A DNA stretch of 64,000 bases from Bryopsis sp. KO-2023 (taxonomy: Eukaryota > Chlorophyta > Ulvophyceae > Bryopsidales > Bryopsidaceae), in assembly GCA_030272585.1 (NCBI GenBank), contig BSYQ01000004.1, positions 806,001 through 870,000 of the forward strand. Reading direction: 5' to 3'. This document shows positions 24,526 to 36,585 of the stretch, piece after piece. A program made the position numbers and the translations under genes. The notes beneath the pieces are model-generated. The model did no database searches and was not told the DNA's origin. It saw nothing but the letters and a program-made list of their open reading frames with translations. Positions within the stretch are counted from its first letter, which is position 1. Each line of letters starts with the position of its first letter.

Positions 24526-27500
24526 TCAATCAATGATTACATGTTTTGTGGCCAATATATAACGAGTTTCATCATCCAAACATGATCACTTCATGTCTCT
24601 GTAAACTCTTTTCATATTATATTTTGAAAGATAAATATTTCACTGAGCAGAGGTGAAATTGTGTTCTTTCTACATCTCGCTACTGGTTTTCTTATTCACA
24701 ATCCGATTACCTGGTAGTTGCACTCAAGCCTGTTGAACCTGAGTGACTGACAATGAAATTACCAAACAGCTTTAACCTTAGTGGGAACACAATCTTGAGC
24801 AAATTCTTATAGTCGGACCCCTGGTCACAGGCACCATAAGATTTTTTTTATATAAATCTCTCTCTGGGCCCTTACATGCAACTGCAGCAACAGCAATAAT
24901 TACATTCACTCAGTTAATTAATTAATTAAGCAGTTAATAACTGCTTCAAGAGATGCGCAGTCCAGAACAGAATGAAAATTACAGAAAATAATTTATTTTG
25001 CCTTGTACAGCGAAAACAAGCACCTGTGAAACTTTCCAAAGAGAGAAGAAAAAAAAGAAAAAAAGCCAACAAAATATCATTACATTTGGTGAGGCCCCAT
25101 CATCACTGCCTCCACCGCCACCCCGTCTTCCCACAAAAAAAAAACAAACAAGTCTCGATCAGGTTCATCCACAAACTAAACGTTAACAAAAAAGCAGGTC
25201 CTTCACCAGACATCGTGCTTTCATGGCACTCATTTTTCTTTTTTAATATAAAGTGGTCTCGACAACAAAAATCAAAAAAAAAAAAGAAAAAACCCTACCC
25301 GACCTTCTGCTGTATATATATCACCACCACCAAAAAAGCGAAAACGAAAACGAAAAAACCCACACATGCACACGTAAAAACTATACATTGTAGACAACAC
25401 AAAAAACCTCCCTCTGAATATCAAACTCCTCAAGTCTGAATTTTTTTTTATACTTTTTATACTTTTTTTTAATCCTCCATCACCACTGGTACGCAACTCA
25501 CTCCAAATACAAATCCATATTTATCTCCCTTTCATCTTCCCCCAATTTTTTGTCTTTTTTTGTAACTTTTTTTGCAAACCCACTTTTCTTTAGTTCTTTT
25601 TTTTTTTTCACAAGGGGAAATCATTGTACAACACACACGCACACACATGCCCCAAAGAACAAAACAAAAACGCATCTCTACTTTCAACCCTCTCTTCCGT
25701 TTTTTGTTTTTCTTCTCGTTTGCGGAAGAAGAAAAACAAAAAGGGGGGGGGACGTAGAATTCATAACTTTTTTTCCTGCAATTTTTTTTTTTCTTTTTTT
25801 TTCTTATTGTTTTTTTTTTCTATTCAGCCTCAGGGCTCTTCTTCTTAAAACGCAAGTTGGCAGTTGACACCATCGCAGAGAGAAAAAAAAATGAAAATTT
25901 TAAATATTAGAGAAACAGAAAACAATCGAAGACCCACATGGTTTTAATTTCTTTGTTCTTTCTTGGGTCCAAAATTACTCTTTTTGACCATTGAAAAGAA
26001 GAGAAAAAAAAGTGTGAGTCGTACTTCCGATAAAACCGACCGGTCTGACCTGGATAATCAAAAATTGGAAGAAATATCAGGTTGTCTTTTCTAGGGAGGG
26101 TAAGCTGAAGTTCTTCTTTTCCTTTCCCTGTCAAGCTGAAGAAATCATGTCGCTATAATAGGAAAAACAACAGTTAGTCAAGACAGCACTAGCTAGGATT
26201 TCTTTTTTTATTTCTTTTTCAAACTGCTCTTTCCACCGTCTTCCTCTTTTTTCTCACCCCAACATCCATTTCTTCTTTTTTTTTACCTCCTCTTTTTCTC
26301 CAGCCATTTAAACCCTGACACACCCACGACCTCTTCTCTTCTTTTTCCTTAAAACCTTTTCTAAATAAATTTTCAAAAGAAAATACCATACTGTACTCCA
26401 CCCATCCCCTTTCCAGATCCGGTGCTCTTTCTTGTTTCAGTTTCTTTTTTCTTTTCTCTCTTTTTTTACAGCTTCAACTTGCACCCCTCCCTTTTCCCGA
26501 CCCCCCCATAAAACCGTTTCATTCGTTTTTTTCCCCCCTTCAACTTTCCCTGATTACAGTCTAAAAAAACCCACATACAATCTTTCATTTTTTTTTCTTT
26601 CTTTTTCCTTTTTTTTCTTTTTTTCACCCCCCCTGTTGCACAACACCTTTCAAACAATCCACTAGAAACAACACATACACCAACACTTCACATACACCAT
26701 ATGCAAAAAAGATAATACAATAAAAAACAAAACAAAACATTACTCAAAATTGCAGTATAGAAAACTGCAGAAATGTACTATTGTACAAAATTATCTAATC
26801 CCGAAAAACCCCCAGAAAGAAATAATCCCACCCACACCTCTCCCCCAAAACGTCCCTCTTGTTCGCAACACTTCCTTGTTTGTCCATTTTTTTTTATTTT
26901 TTTTTAAGAGGGGGATTTTGACCATTTCTTGTGTTTCGTGCTCAACAGAAAGAGAATTTTTCCGATTTCTGCATATCGGCATTCTCTCTGAACTGCAACT
27001 ATCGCCTTTTTGACAAAGCTTTTTTTTTTCTTGAAGACTTTTCTCTTGGTCGATTTTCCCCCTCCCCTCCAAAAAAAAAAAAAAAAAAGTTTTCCCCTTT
27101 TCTCAATCAATGAGAAAAAAAAACAGCACCGAAAAAAAAAGAAAAAGCTGTTGCCACATATAGGCGTTCGCCAAAGAGGGTGGATTTTCAGATCTATTCA
27201 AAAAAAAAAAGAAAAAAAGAGCCATACTGATTCAGAAAAAAAAGCACCAAAAACCACTGCACTCCACCACCACGAAAAATGGCTCAGCTAATACGATTAG
27301 CATTAACTTTTTTTTAAAACAAAACATACCCCACTTGACGAAGACTCTGGCCCCTCATTTAGCTTCTTTTTCTTTCTTTTTTTTTCCTTTCACAGTTTCT
27401 CCACATACCTCATGACTAAAACATAACAATTAGTCATTGCCAGAGTCCTTCCAGGCAGCGCATATTATTATTCTCCCCAAACATGGTTGGGCTGTCAGCG

Positions 27501-28443
27501 AATTCTACCTAGAACCCCCCCCCCCCCCCAAAAAAAAAAAAAAAAAAGAGCTGGATATCCAAATACACATTTTTTTGCCCTACCTCTTGTTAAGGCAAAC
27601 AAAAATATTTTGTTTGTTTCCCGCCCACCCTGAAAACCCACCTTTTTTTTCCCCATTTTTTTCCTTGAAAAAGGTACATACATCAGTAGTCCACAAACCC
27701 GCTGTTTCTCTTTGCGATGGCAGCGAGCCAAAAACAGGGAACCCACCCCCCAAAAACAAAAAAAGCAAAAATACACTCCACTGACTATTCAGCATAAACT
27801 CTCATATCATAACTATTATTTCATTGGGCAGACAAATTGAGGGGCAATACTTCTCTTCCTTTTCAAGATGTATACTTTAATTTTTTTTTGGCTTGTCCCC
27901 ATAGCTTGTTCTGTTCTTCCAACCTTTCCTTTTTCCCAACCTCTCTTCCCTCCCCCCTCAAAAACCAAAAAAAAAGATGAGTTTTTTTTGCACTCTTTCT
28001 TTTTTTCCCCCGAGGGATTTGATAGAGGGTGGTTCAGGAAAAATATGGCCAAATACCCTAAACTATTCAATCGATTTCCCCCACCTCAAAACAACATCAC
28101 CTCTGAATTTTTCTTAGCTTTTTCTTCTTTTTTTTTTCTATTGATCCAAAAACCAGACCAAAAAAAAAGAAAAAAATAATGAGGTTCCCAGTTGTCATTT
28201 GATTTTTTTTTTCCTACTTTTTTTTTTTCCAGTCATGTGTGCAGGTTTCTCCTTATCAGTTGCTTCTTCTTCTTTCTCTTTTTTTTCCCCAAGGTTCTTT
28301 CCCTTTTTCTCCCCCCCTTTTCATACAGCATCTCCCCTCCCTTCCCTCATATATTTGTGAATATATACATAGTTTTTCTTTCTTTTTTTCTTTTTTTTTA
28401 AACCCTCCTGCAGGAACTCGGTTTCGAGACGCGAGGATGAATG
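24526..28443. other. 3.9-kb low-complexity, homopolymer-rich region
   Basis: Dense poly-T on the plus strand with poly-A, poly-C and CA runs; no conserved coding pattern. Only the last few hundred bases plausibly belong to the 3' UTR of the minus-strand Yippee gene. All long frames here are poly-Phe/Ser/Lys and reflect composition. Confidence 0.6.
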
Positions 28444-29652
28444 TCATGGGCAAACGTTTTCACAGTCGCTGTCTTGCAGGACTTCGAAGAAACGCGAGGC
28501 GTTGCTGTCGACGTCCAGTTTCGAACGTTCCAGAATAAACTTCCCTTCTTTATATTTTTGAGCGCGCTCATATGCTTCCTCCTGCGCGAAAAAATAATTA
28601 CATTATATATTGCTGGACATATATCTGTGTATCATCCCCATGAAGAAATAGCGCGTTTACGGGCGTTCGTGAAAAAGTGTGGCCTTGGAACTCGAGAGTG
28701 AGGTAAAAAAAAACCTGGACTAAACTCGCTGCTCAATATTATTCCATTTCGTTTTTTTCGTTTCGTTTTCGAGCAAGTTTAAGGGTGGTTAGGAGGGAAA
28801 GCGACGAGGTTTGGTCGAGACTCCAGAAAACTTACGTATTTCCATCCCACGGGGAACATGCAGCCGACGCAGAAAATGTCGCGGACCATGTGGGCGCCGG
28901 TGGTCATCAGTCTTTTCTCCCTTGGCCCAGCACTCACGTTGACGACGACGTTGAAAAGATACGCTCGCCCGTTTTTGGAATGGAATTGCTGCAAGGGGAA
29001 AGAATGGAACGCACTCAAGAAACCGGCCATACAGAACAGACAGCTGCTCGACGACTTACGCCCTCCTCCCCCAAAATCCGTTCCTGGACGGGAAAACCGA
29101 CGACATTCGCGGACCGTTTTCGTAACGACTCTATACTGTGGAAGGAATGGCTGGGGGCGCTTAAAGATGGGGGTAAGCAGGGTTTGTTACAGACGCCCCG
29201 AAACCCGTCGTTTCACGAGGGCGTGACGCACCACAGTGCTGGAAAGACACAAGACACATAAAACGAGGGAAATAGACTTCGAGAGATCCCGCCAAAAAAG
29301 CCACGGACGGCTGCCAGAGGGCTCGACCAACGATGGCTCTTGAAAGACCCCCACGGTGACCATTTCCTCGAAACCCCACGGACGTCATTCTGGAGGAGAA
29401 AGGTCTTGCGTGTAAGAGTCAACCCCCCCTTCCTTTTTCCTTCGAGACGTAGCCCAGGGACAGTCAGAAAGACGTCCTTTTCGAGCGAACGCGAATGTCC
29501 CTCTCTCAGGCCACCCCAATGCAGGGAAAAAACCCTACGCTCGATATTGATAGTACCTTAGACAGCAGCTCGTCCACAGTCGCCAAGTGGCAACCGCAAC
29601 ACTTGCACCTGTACGCTCGCCCGTTCACGAACTCCACGTAGATCCGTCCCAT
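28444..29652 (-). CDS. Yippee-type zinc-binding protein (3 exons, 128 aa)
   Basis: Exons on the minus strand: 29652-29557, 28988-28836, 28581-28444, all joins phase 0 with GT..AG borders. Yippee proteins are small, highly conserved eukaryotic proteins with a beta-tent fold that binds one zinc ion; they are linked to nuclear and ubiquitin-ligase functions, without a settled activity. The start MGRIYVEFVNG is typical. Zinc ligands are visible: C16-x2-C19 in YRCKCCGCHLA and a later C-x2-C in DIFCVGCMFPVGWKY. The GRAYLFNVVVNVSAGP and AQKYKEGKFILE blocks are also typical. The extra cysteines (C18, C21) around the first pair are unusual. A C-terminal extension of about 30 residues follows the conserved end. 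Confidence 0.95.
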
Positions 29653-30667
29653 TTCGCCTGGGCTTTTTCAATGTCCTGTTTTTCCTTGTTCTCTTCAGAG
29701 GTCCGCAACTCTCCCTGGCCACCCGTGCTTCGACGGTTGAAAATTCAACTCGGGAAAACTCTTTTCGACAAGTCGCCACGGTGCAAACTGGAAACCGCCT
29801 GGTGCGTCTTTCTTTTTTCTTCTGGCACGGGGTTCACTCACTCCCTTGGGTTTCCTTTTTCTCTCTTTCTCGTGATCAGTCCGGCAGGGACGCAGGAGGA
29901 CGATTGGCCAAGTAGACATGCATCAGATCGAAATCGACGAAGTTGGCCGGGTCCGCACGTCAGACTGGGATCGCGATCGCTTTTCGCCCAGTGCCTTGCA
30001 GCGGCCTCGATCGAAAACGTGCTCTCTGTTGAGTAATGGATCAATTTGGTCGAAATCGTGTGGCGTCTTGTCTTGCATGCTTGACAGAAACTGGGGGAAG
30101 CATCTAACGGGACTTTGTGGAACTTTGGACAACTCTTCGTGTAAAAGCGTTTGGTTCACAACGTATGTTATATGGAGGAGATGCCAGATCTTGCAACTAG
30201 ACAACAAACAGGGATTCTAGTTTTTGGGTGCTTGTGTGGGGTTTTGTGTGTCAATGGACTAAAAAATGGGTTCATGAACGATCTCATCAAATCTGTTTGG
30301 AGCTGGTGTGCGGCCGCCTCCACAGATGGACTGGCCAGGGATCCCTTTATTGAACATCGGTTTTTGATAAAACAGAACCTCCATTAATCAGAACTTCCAT
30401 TGCCATTTGGTGTGTTTCACAAGAAAGTCACCCTCGCTTATCTTACACTGCAACGTGGTGGCAAAGATATTGACGTCGACGCTTTCTTGCACCTTGCCGA
30501 GACGACTTTATATGGTCCCCAGCCGCTAATGATATGACTTCTTGAGCAATGAGAAGCACACGCGTTGCGTTTGCGGAGGATAAAATGCAGAAGGACGATC
30601 GTTTCCACCAAAAAATAGCGCACTCCTTCAGAACACTCGTTGAGAACACTTGCGATCTTATCTAAAC
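29653..30667. other. Intergenic region between divergent Yippee and glycine-rich genes
   Basis: Should contain the 5' UTR and promoter of the Yippee gene (-) and of the glycine-rich gene (+). Short overlapping frames near 29.9-30.2 kb have no recognisable pattern. Confidence 0.45.
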
Positions 30668-31204
30668 ATGCGTACCTTTGCTGCGATCTTGTTGGTCGGC
30701 CTTGTGGCCGCTGCTGCTATGGCTGAAGCAGGTTGGTTGCATTTTGCCGACACTTGCTTTTGGTTGCAGGAATGAATCTGGTTCTTGCCCCTTAACCTAA
30801 TTCGCGATGCGATGCAGACGTCGAGCCTTCTTTGTCTTCTGGACGCCAGCTGGCTGGTTGTCGCTGGAGGGGTAAGTGAAAAGACAAATCGTAGATGCTT
30901 TTGGCGTCGCGCTTTTGTGTTGCGATGATATCTTTTGTGGGAGCTGTGTTTGACGGGAGCTCTGTGTTGATCTTTTGCAGATTGTGGTTGGAAGAATTAC
31001 GAGTGCTGTTCTTACGCATATTGGGACTCATGGTCTTGCCGCTGCAAGTGCCATCGAGGCTGCTATGGTAGCAGAGGAGGCGGCGGTGGTGGAGGTGGCG
31101 GAGGCGGAGGCGGTGGTGGTGGTGGCGGAGGTGGTGGTGGTGGTGGCGGCGGCGGCGGTGGTGGCGGCGGTGGAGGAGGTGGCGGAGGTGGCGGAGGCCG
31201 CTGA
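30668..31204 (+). CDS. Secreted cysteine-rich, glycine-rich protein, copy 2 (3 exons, ~112 aa)
   Basis: Exons 30668-30731, 30818-30871, 30981-31204, phase 1 throughout. Exon 1 (64 nt) and exon 2 (54 nt) match the lengths of the 13.7-kb paralogue exactly. Signal peptide: MRTFAAILLVGLVAAAAMAE. Exon 2: SGRQLAGCRWRG. Exon 3 opens with the same cysteine plan (CGWKNYECC, then SCRCKCHRGC), followed by about 40 glycines ending in Arg. The cysteine head is conserved between copies while the glycine tract differs in length, as expected for a structured head on a repetitive tail. Probably extracellular; function unknown. Confidence 0.8.
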
Positions 31205-32378
31205 TTCCTTGTCTATGTATGTTGAAATTTGGTAGTAAATCAATGTTCTATCGGCAGTAAATAAACATCTTCTTGATTGTCGAAATCAATTACTTCTGTC
31301 GTAGTAACGTGGTGTTTATGCATGCAGGTATAAGAATGGCAAACCCTTTCTGGTTCTGAACGTCTTGTTCAGGAATCTTCTTCAGAAGAACAAGAGGGGT
31401 GTTCGTGTTGTGTGATTGAGTTCGTGGTTGGATGTATCCAGTAGGGTTTTATTCTTTTTTCCTTGTAGGCAAGATCTCAAACAAATTTTGCTTCATATTT
31501 GATCCCTTTGCCAAGCATTCGTCCCACAGCACATGTGCTGTACAGCAGTGGGTCTGTCTGCTTGACTGTTTTCTAAAGATGGCGTTGTGAACATTACTAC
31601 ATTAGGAATTATATGTAATCAATTGATTATCAGTCTTGCTGTATCGGATCTGGTTTTGGTGATGGCACCATCACTTCATTCTTTCGTTTTTTTCTTTCAA
31701 CTTGATTCCCTTTCAGCTTGCACGAATGGAGCTCACCAACATGGCCAATTCTGTTTTCGATAAGATGCCATCTTGGCCTTCTAAAATAAAACAAACTGAA
31801 ACAATGTAATGTGTGGTTATTCAATTAACCAATACAGCTCATCCAACCATGTTGGCGCGAATCATCGGCTCAACAATCCGTGAAAAAATTTTTCTTTACG
31901 GATTGTTTTTCAAATCAGATTGTTCATTCAGGACCTGAGGACATTTTAAAAGAGTTCCGGAGTGTAGATTGTTGGCACCCAGTATTTCCGACATGCTGTT
32001 TTGGTGGTGGTGGCTGGTTTCTCATTCTGGGCTTTGCAGAGCATCGGACCTGTCTGCGTTCAAACGAACCATATGGACAACCATGATTATCTTCGCATTC
32101 CTGGTTCTTTCTTTCAATGTGTCAGTCAGTGAATCTGGTTTGTATTACTTAGGTATTACTCACCGTGTTTCTATGCGCAACGGCGCCGTGATGGCAAAAG
32201 CATCAGTGAGGTAGGTATTTTAAACACGCCCAAATCCCGCAAAGGCTTTGGAGGGTTGCTTTTTGTCCTAAAAAATTCATTGGATTTTTGGGTCGTTTCA
32301 ATGAAGACATGATTTATTTTGGTTGTTTTCTTGCAGGAAAACCAGGTTGTGGATTGATTGATCCCACCCACGAGTGAA
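31205..32378. other. Flank of the glycine-rich gene, with a possible orphan signal-peptide exon
   Basis: 3' flank homologous to that of copy 1 up to about 31.6 kb. Near 32,083 an ATG opens a signal-peptide-like frame (MIIFAFLVLSFNVSVSESG), followed by GT/AG-like sites (AG|GTAGGT near 32,215 and TTGCAG near 32,336). This may be the damaged 5' part of the protease-ankyrin remnant, but I cannot align it to the intact copies. Confidence 0.35.
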
Positions 32379-32432
32379 GATGGAGAGCCCCCAAGAGATC
32401 AAGTGTGTCATTGTCTCCTCTCGAGCGACAGG

Positions 32433-33822
32433 TGTGACGCTCCGAAAACGCATTCGGCACAACTACTAATTCTTCATTCGCGCAGCGACTGAAGATAGAG
32501 TCGCACTGAATTACCGCAGAGTCTGTCTACGGCAACTGAGTCGGACTACGCCGACGTTGAATGTCTTATCCAAAAACTTGGTATCTAAACTGCGACGCAC
32601 TGAAACTATCGTCACCTAAGAAGTCGGCTAAGACCAGTCGCGCTAACAATCATCACCATCCGAGAGTCACAGTCTCGATTCCCCATAACAACGAAAAGCC
32701 TAAGACCAGACATCTGAACGCAACACGAGTCAAAGTCGACGGAGACACCCGCTAAGAGGGCCTTGCTCCCGAGAGTGAGACAGAAAGTGGAGTCCCCTGG
32801 AGGATGGTCGCTAAGAGACCATGGCCTAAGAGGACTCTGGAAACTGAGCTGGAGAAAGAGAGAAAACACAAAACGCAAACACCAAAAATGAAAGGAGACA
32901 CTCAGAGGAGAGGTCGGCTCCTCTGAGTGGAGAAAAACCTCCTAAGAAAAGGGCAGCACCTTCTCTTACTATTCTGACTCCTCTCCTATTTCCTCTAGAA
33001 TCAAAGTTTGATCAGAAACAATCTTATTTTGAATAAAGACACTCAGAGACACAAGAATAATAGCAAGAGAATATTTTTACAGAAAGAGAAGGGATGGTGT
33101 ATCCCATTTCAAAAGTGTACTTCAGAAAACCTTGGATGATGCTATCTTTGGCCAGAAGTACCTCGTCCGATCGGGATTCCCGTTTAAGGTAAGTCGCGAA
33201 GCTTTCCTTAAGTCCGTCACGATAAGAGAGTCCTCCTATAGATAGATGTCCGAAGTAAGAAGTAAACGAGGTATTCACCGAGTTCTGTCTGTTCTTAATC
33301 AGAATTCTGTGGGATATTTATACTCGCGGCCGGTTCTAGCGCTAGCGCATGTGTGCTGGCCGCGAGTTCGGCGTCACGACAGGGGTCGACTAGCGACCCG
33401 ACTGCCAGTCGTGCATATCGCCTAAGAGATCGTTTTTCGTAGGGAGTTGTATCCGTTTCGCTGGAATCCATAGTGTTTTCGCTGGCTCCTTGTGTTCCCA
33501 GCCGCACGTTTCGTAGAAGTCATACCTCGGATGTCATAAAACAACAGTGCCGGCAGTAAGACTCCTAGTACTCTGCGCTAGCCATGGGTTGGCGTGCCAG
33601 CTATTCGATATCTTCCAACGTATCAATATACAACTTTTCCTACGTCATCGACCTCGTCAGGAATTGAACCCGACGTACGAACCACCAGGTCTCACATAGA
33701 GCAGCGTAAAATACGACTGTTTATCAGTGTGAGTTGGCAATTCCATTCTTCCGAATTATCATCGGAATAATCATTACATCTGGTGGCAGTACATCTGCCA
33801 TGTTCTTTCTAGCTCCGTCACA
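32433..33822 (-). repeat. 3' LTR of element A (1,390 bp)
   Basis: Sequence from 32444 to 33822 repeats in the right LTR (41878-42779 plus 52385-52866) with no difference I could see, indicating a young insertion. It contains a 12-bp stem hairpin (32899-32910 with 32918-32929, loop of 7), also present in the other LTR. Frames on the plus strand inside it appear twice only because the LTR is duplicated. Confidence 0.92.
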
Positions 33823-33852
33823 GCTGTGACGCTCCCCCTTACACCCGCATAG
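33823..33852 (-). promoter_or_regulatory. Candidate polypurine tract of element A
   Basis: On the minus strand TGTAAGGGGGAGCGTCACAGC lies directly before the 3' LTR start TGTGACGG. The purine run is short (AAGGGGGAG) and is followed by a U5-like string, so the assignment is tentative. Confidence 0.4.
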
Positions 33853-34039
33853 AAATCACTCTATGCGTACCCAAAACCTAATCAAAAACCCACTGCATCT
33901 CATGCAGTCTTTCTTCCTTTCAACCATACTGTCCATTTCACTTCTTGCACCCACATCAAAACTCCATTGAGTGTATTCAACACCCACATCAAACCCCCTA
34001 TTAAGTGTATTCAACACTTCTAAGTCCTCCCTTATTCTA

Positions 34040-34250
34040 CCAAAAAATCCACAGAATTTATCTCTCCCTTATTGTCTACCAGAAAATCCACAGGATTTAT
34101 CTCTCCCCTTTTGTCTACCAGAAAATCCACAGGATTTATCTCTCCCCTTTTGTCTACCAGAAAATCCACAGGATTTATCTCTCCCCTTTTGTCTACCAGA
34201 AAATCCACAGGATTTATCTCTCCCCTTTTGTCTACCAGAAAATCCACATC
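34040..34250. repeat. 39-bp minisatellite, about five units
   Basis: Near-identical 39-base units starting TTGTCTACCAGAAAATCC run in tandem inside the 3' noncoding part of element A. Because 39 is a multiple of three, both strands stay open and produce 13-residue repeat frames. There is no spacer diversity, so it is not a CRISPR array. Confidence 0.9.
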
Positions 34251-34531
34251 TCTTTGATAACCCAGTAATAACACCCTTTCACAAAGGGAATCCCCCTCTT
34301 CACTGTTATCTAATGTTTATTTTTTATTTTTTTTTTAAATAAAAAGCAAAACCTCCCGCTCCGTTGGTTTTCTTTTTCTCCGTCGAAAGAATTCGATGCC
34401 TCGAGGCTTGGGGTTTAAAACACTCCTCTATGTCCTCTCAAGCTGACTCCATATCTATGTGTTGGGGTCTCCCAATATTCTCCCTCACTTAATCAGAGTT
34501 CTACATCCTCCAGAGCTCTCTTGCCGATGTC

Positions 34532-34993
34532 TCAACCTCCCTTCTCTCCCTCGCTCTCACTATCGGTGACTTCAAACCCATCACTCTCGCTCTCCTCTCC
34601 TCTCGCTCGCTTAACCTCCTGCTCGTGCAGGTCACCCACGACTTCCAGTCGTCGTTTTTGATTGGAATCTTGTCGTCGCCACCCAGAAGTCCTAGACCTC
34701 TCGCGAACCACCTCCTGCAGTCGCTCCTCCGGAATTTCCTCTTCCCCTTGAGTTTTCCGCAGCCGACTTTGAAACTCTTCTATCCTTCCCAAACTTTCTA
34801 AGTTACTTAACAGGACGATTTTCTGTCGCCTGAGTAAATCCCTCGCAGTCCTCCCAGCTGCGGTTTCGTTCGTAAAAGCCCGCTTGAGCCGCCTAGTGAC
34901 CTCCCCCTTTTGTTTTTCTAACTCCGTCCGAAGGCGGAGCACTTCAGCCGCCATGCACTCGTTCAGCTGCCGTTCGGACATTGTTCCTGCCAT
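34532..34993 (-). CDS. Element A 3' ORF, charged helical protein (~153 aa), unknown
   Basis: Starts at the ATG at 34993; the frame is open upstream without another ATG. It lies between the integrase ORF and the 3' LTR, the position of env or accessory genes. It is rich in Arg, Glu, Lys and Leu with helix-forming stretches (VLRLRTELEKQKGEVTRRLK), a basic middle and an acidic Ser-rich tail (SDGFEVTDSESEGEKGG). No signal peptide or membrane segment, so it is not an envelope protein. Function unknown. Confidence 0.5.
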   Translation of the reverse strand: MAGTMSERQLNECMAAEVLRLRTELEKQKGEVTRRLKRAFTNETAAGRTARDLLRRQKIVLLSNLESLGRIEEFQSRLRKTQGEEEIPEERLQEVVRERSRTSGWRRQDSNQKRRLEVVGDLHEQEVKRARGEESESDGFEVTDSESEGEKGG

Positions 34994-35163
34994 TCTTTCC
35001 TTCGAAGTCTTCGTCGTTAACGAAATATCTTTTAGAACTTTTATCCCTGACCTCCCGAAGACACTCCTTAAAACCCGTCTCACTCGCTACTGTTCTCTAT
35101 TCTTGGATATCTCGCTAGTAGTTTGGTCCAAGCTTCCCCGTAAAACTCTCCTAAAGTACTCTC

Positions 35164-36585
35164 CTAAGTACTAGGCTCTCCTCCGGGTACAGCGGCATCT
35201 TCTAGAGCCACCCACCGGCTCTGTCGAGTACCCCTAGAGACCTTAACTCTAACTCCTGTTCTATCTATTTCCTCTATTCGAAATCCTGCCTGAGCTTTAA
35301 CCACTAGCTTCTTAGAAGTCTTAATTCTGACTAAAACCGAATCCCCTATTTTAAGAGCTTCTATTCTTTCTTTTTCTTTAAGTTTTTCACCATAGTTCCT
35401 CTGCTGCCTATACTGAGCTGTTCCTATTGATTCCTTAGCTCTTTCTTCCATCCTTTTTCTTAATTCACTCAGCTCTTTTAACTCCCTATCTGAGATCAGA
35501 ACTGGCAGTTCCTGGACCACAGGATCTAATAAAACTGCCTCTTCCCTTTTCTCAGCTAAAGTCTGGGATCCAGAGCCTCCTCCTTGAGGTTGGGATCCTC
35601 CCCCTAAATCTCTCTGAGACTCCTCTAGTTGTTGTCCTAACTGATAAGCTGCCCAGTCTCTTTTATTCACCTGCCTCCTAATATATACTAATTCAAAAGG
35701 GCTGTACCCTGTTGTTTCTTTTACCCTGCTATTATAGTCTCTAAGACTGTCTAATAAAGCCCCCTGTAAATCCTTTACTGAAAATAAGAGTGCACCTGTG
35801 GTGGGTGTCTCTTCTGCCTGCTTTTCTTTTAGCCTACCCACTATTCCCTGTTTCAGGGTCTGATTTAATCTCTCCGCCAGCCCATTCGTTCTGGGATGGT
35901 TCGGACTAGTGTTCTTAATCTCTATCCCCTCTTGCTTGCATAAATCTAACACTAAACCCTTAAACTCTGTCCCATTATCACATAGAAAGAATCTAGGAAC
36001 CCCAAACCTACAGATGATGTTCTGGAATAGAAACTGAGCTATAAAAATTGGACTCTTTGCATCCACTATTCCAGCCTCAGCCCATTTTGTAAAATAGTCC
36101 ACCACTACTAAGATATGCACTAAAGCCTGTGTGTCAGGCATCCTAATGGAAAATGTATCCATCCCCCACTGATAAAACGGAAGGCCAGCTGGGGTCTGGA
36201 GCAGTCTAGGCTGTATCAGAAACTTTGGCCTGATCTCCTGGCAGGTCTCACACTTCCCCAATGTTTCTTTTGTCTGTTTTTCCATCCCATACCAAAAGTA
36301 GTGCTCCCTGAGCTTCTCCAGAGTTCCCTTCACAGACACATGTCCTACTGCTATGTGTGCCTCCATAATTAGCTCCTGTCTCCTAGCCTCCACTGGCACC
36401 TCTCTCTTTTTATCTCCTCCTGGGTCTCTTAAGAATAGCTGCTCTGTCTCTGGATCCCAGAGATATCTCATCTCTTTCTTCCTGGCAGCTGCTTTCTCCT
36501 GGCTGGAATATCCAGCAAACTTCTCAAAGTCTTTCTGTAAAAGACTAAGAGTGCAGGAGTCCTTCCACACATCAAACTTCCTCAT
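35164..36585 (-). CDS. Element A integrase (473 aa)
   Basis: Retroviral-type integrase that would insert the element's cDNA. The zinc-binding HHCC region lies near residues 78-115 (HIAVGHVS .. CETCQE). The catalytic triad is visible: D in WGMDTFSIRM, D in FFLCDNGTEF, and E in NGLAERLNQT with about 35 residues between the last two. The C-terminal third has a GGGSQPQGGGSGSQT linker and a basic SH3-like end (KIGDSVLVRIKTSKKLVVK). There is no chromodomain. The frame is open about 22 codons upstream of this ATG back to a stop near 36,653. The separation from RT-RNase H by 1.6 kb is unusual, because Ty3/gypsy pol is normally one polyprotein. Confidence 0.88.
   Translation of the reverse strand: MRKFDVWKDSCTLSLLQKDFEKFAGYSSQEKAAARKKEMRYLWDPETEQLFLRDPGGDKKREVPVEARRQELIMEAHIAVGHVSVKGTLEKLREHYFWYGMEKQTKETLGKCETCQEIRPKFLIQPRLLQTPAGLPFYQWGMDTFSIRMPDTQALVHILVVVDYFTKWAEAGIVDAKSPIFIAQFLFQNIICRFGVPRFFLCDNGTEFKGLVLDLCKQEGIEIKNTSPNHPRTNGLAERLNQTLKQGIVGRLKEKQAEETPTTGALLFSVKDLQGALLDSLRDYNSRVKETTGYSPFELVYIRRQVNKRDWAAYQLGQQLEESQRDLGGGSQPQGGGSGSQTLAEKREEAVLLDPVVQELPVLISDRELKELSELRKRMEERAKESIGTAQYRQQRNYGEKLKEKERIEALKIGDSVLVRIKTSKKLVVKAQAGFRIEEIDRTGVRVKVSRGTRQSRWVALEDAAVPGGEPST

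Noticed and set aside
24972..28400. Many Lys-rich and Phe/Ser-rich frames
   Set aside because: They follow from homopolymer A and T runs; no splice-consistent or conserved product could be built.
32561..33507. Frames that occur identically in both LTRs of element A (near 32.6-33.3 and 42.0-42.7 kb)
   Set aside because: Their duplication only reflects LTR identity. They are on either strand, short, and lack any domain.
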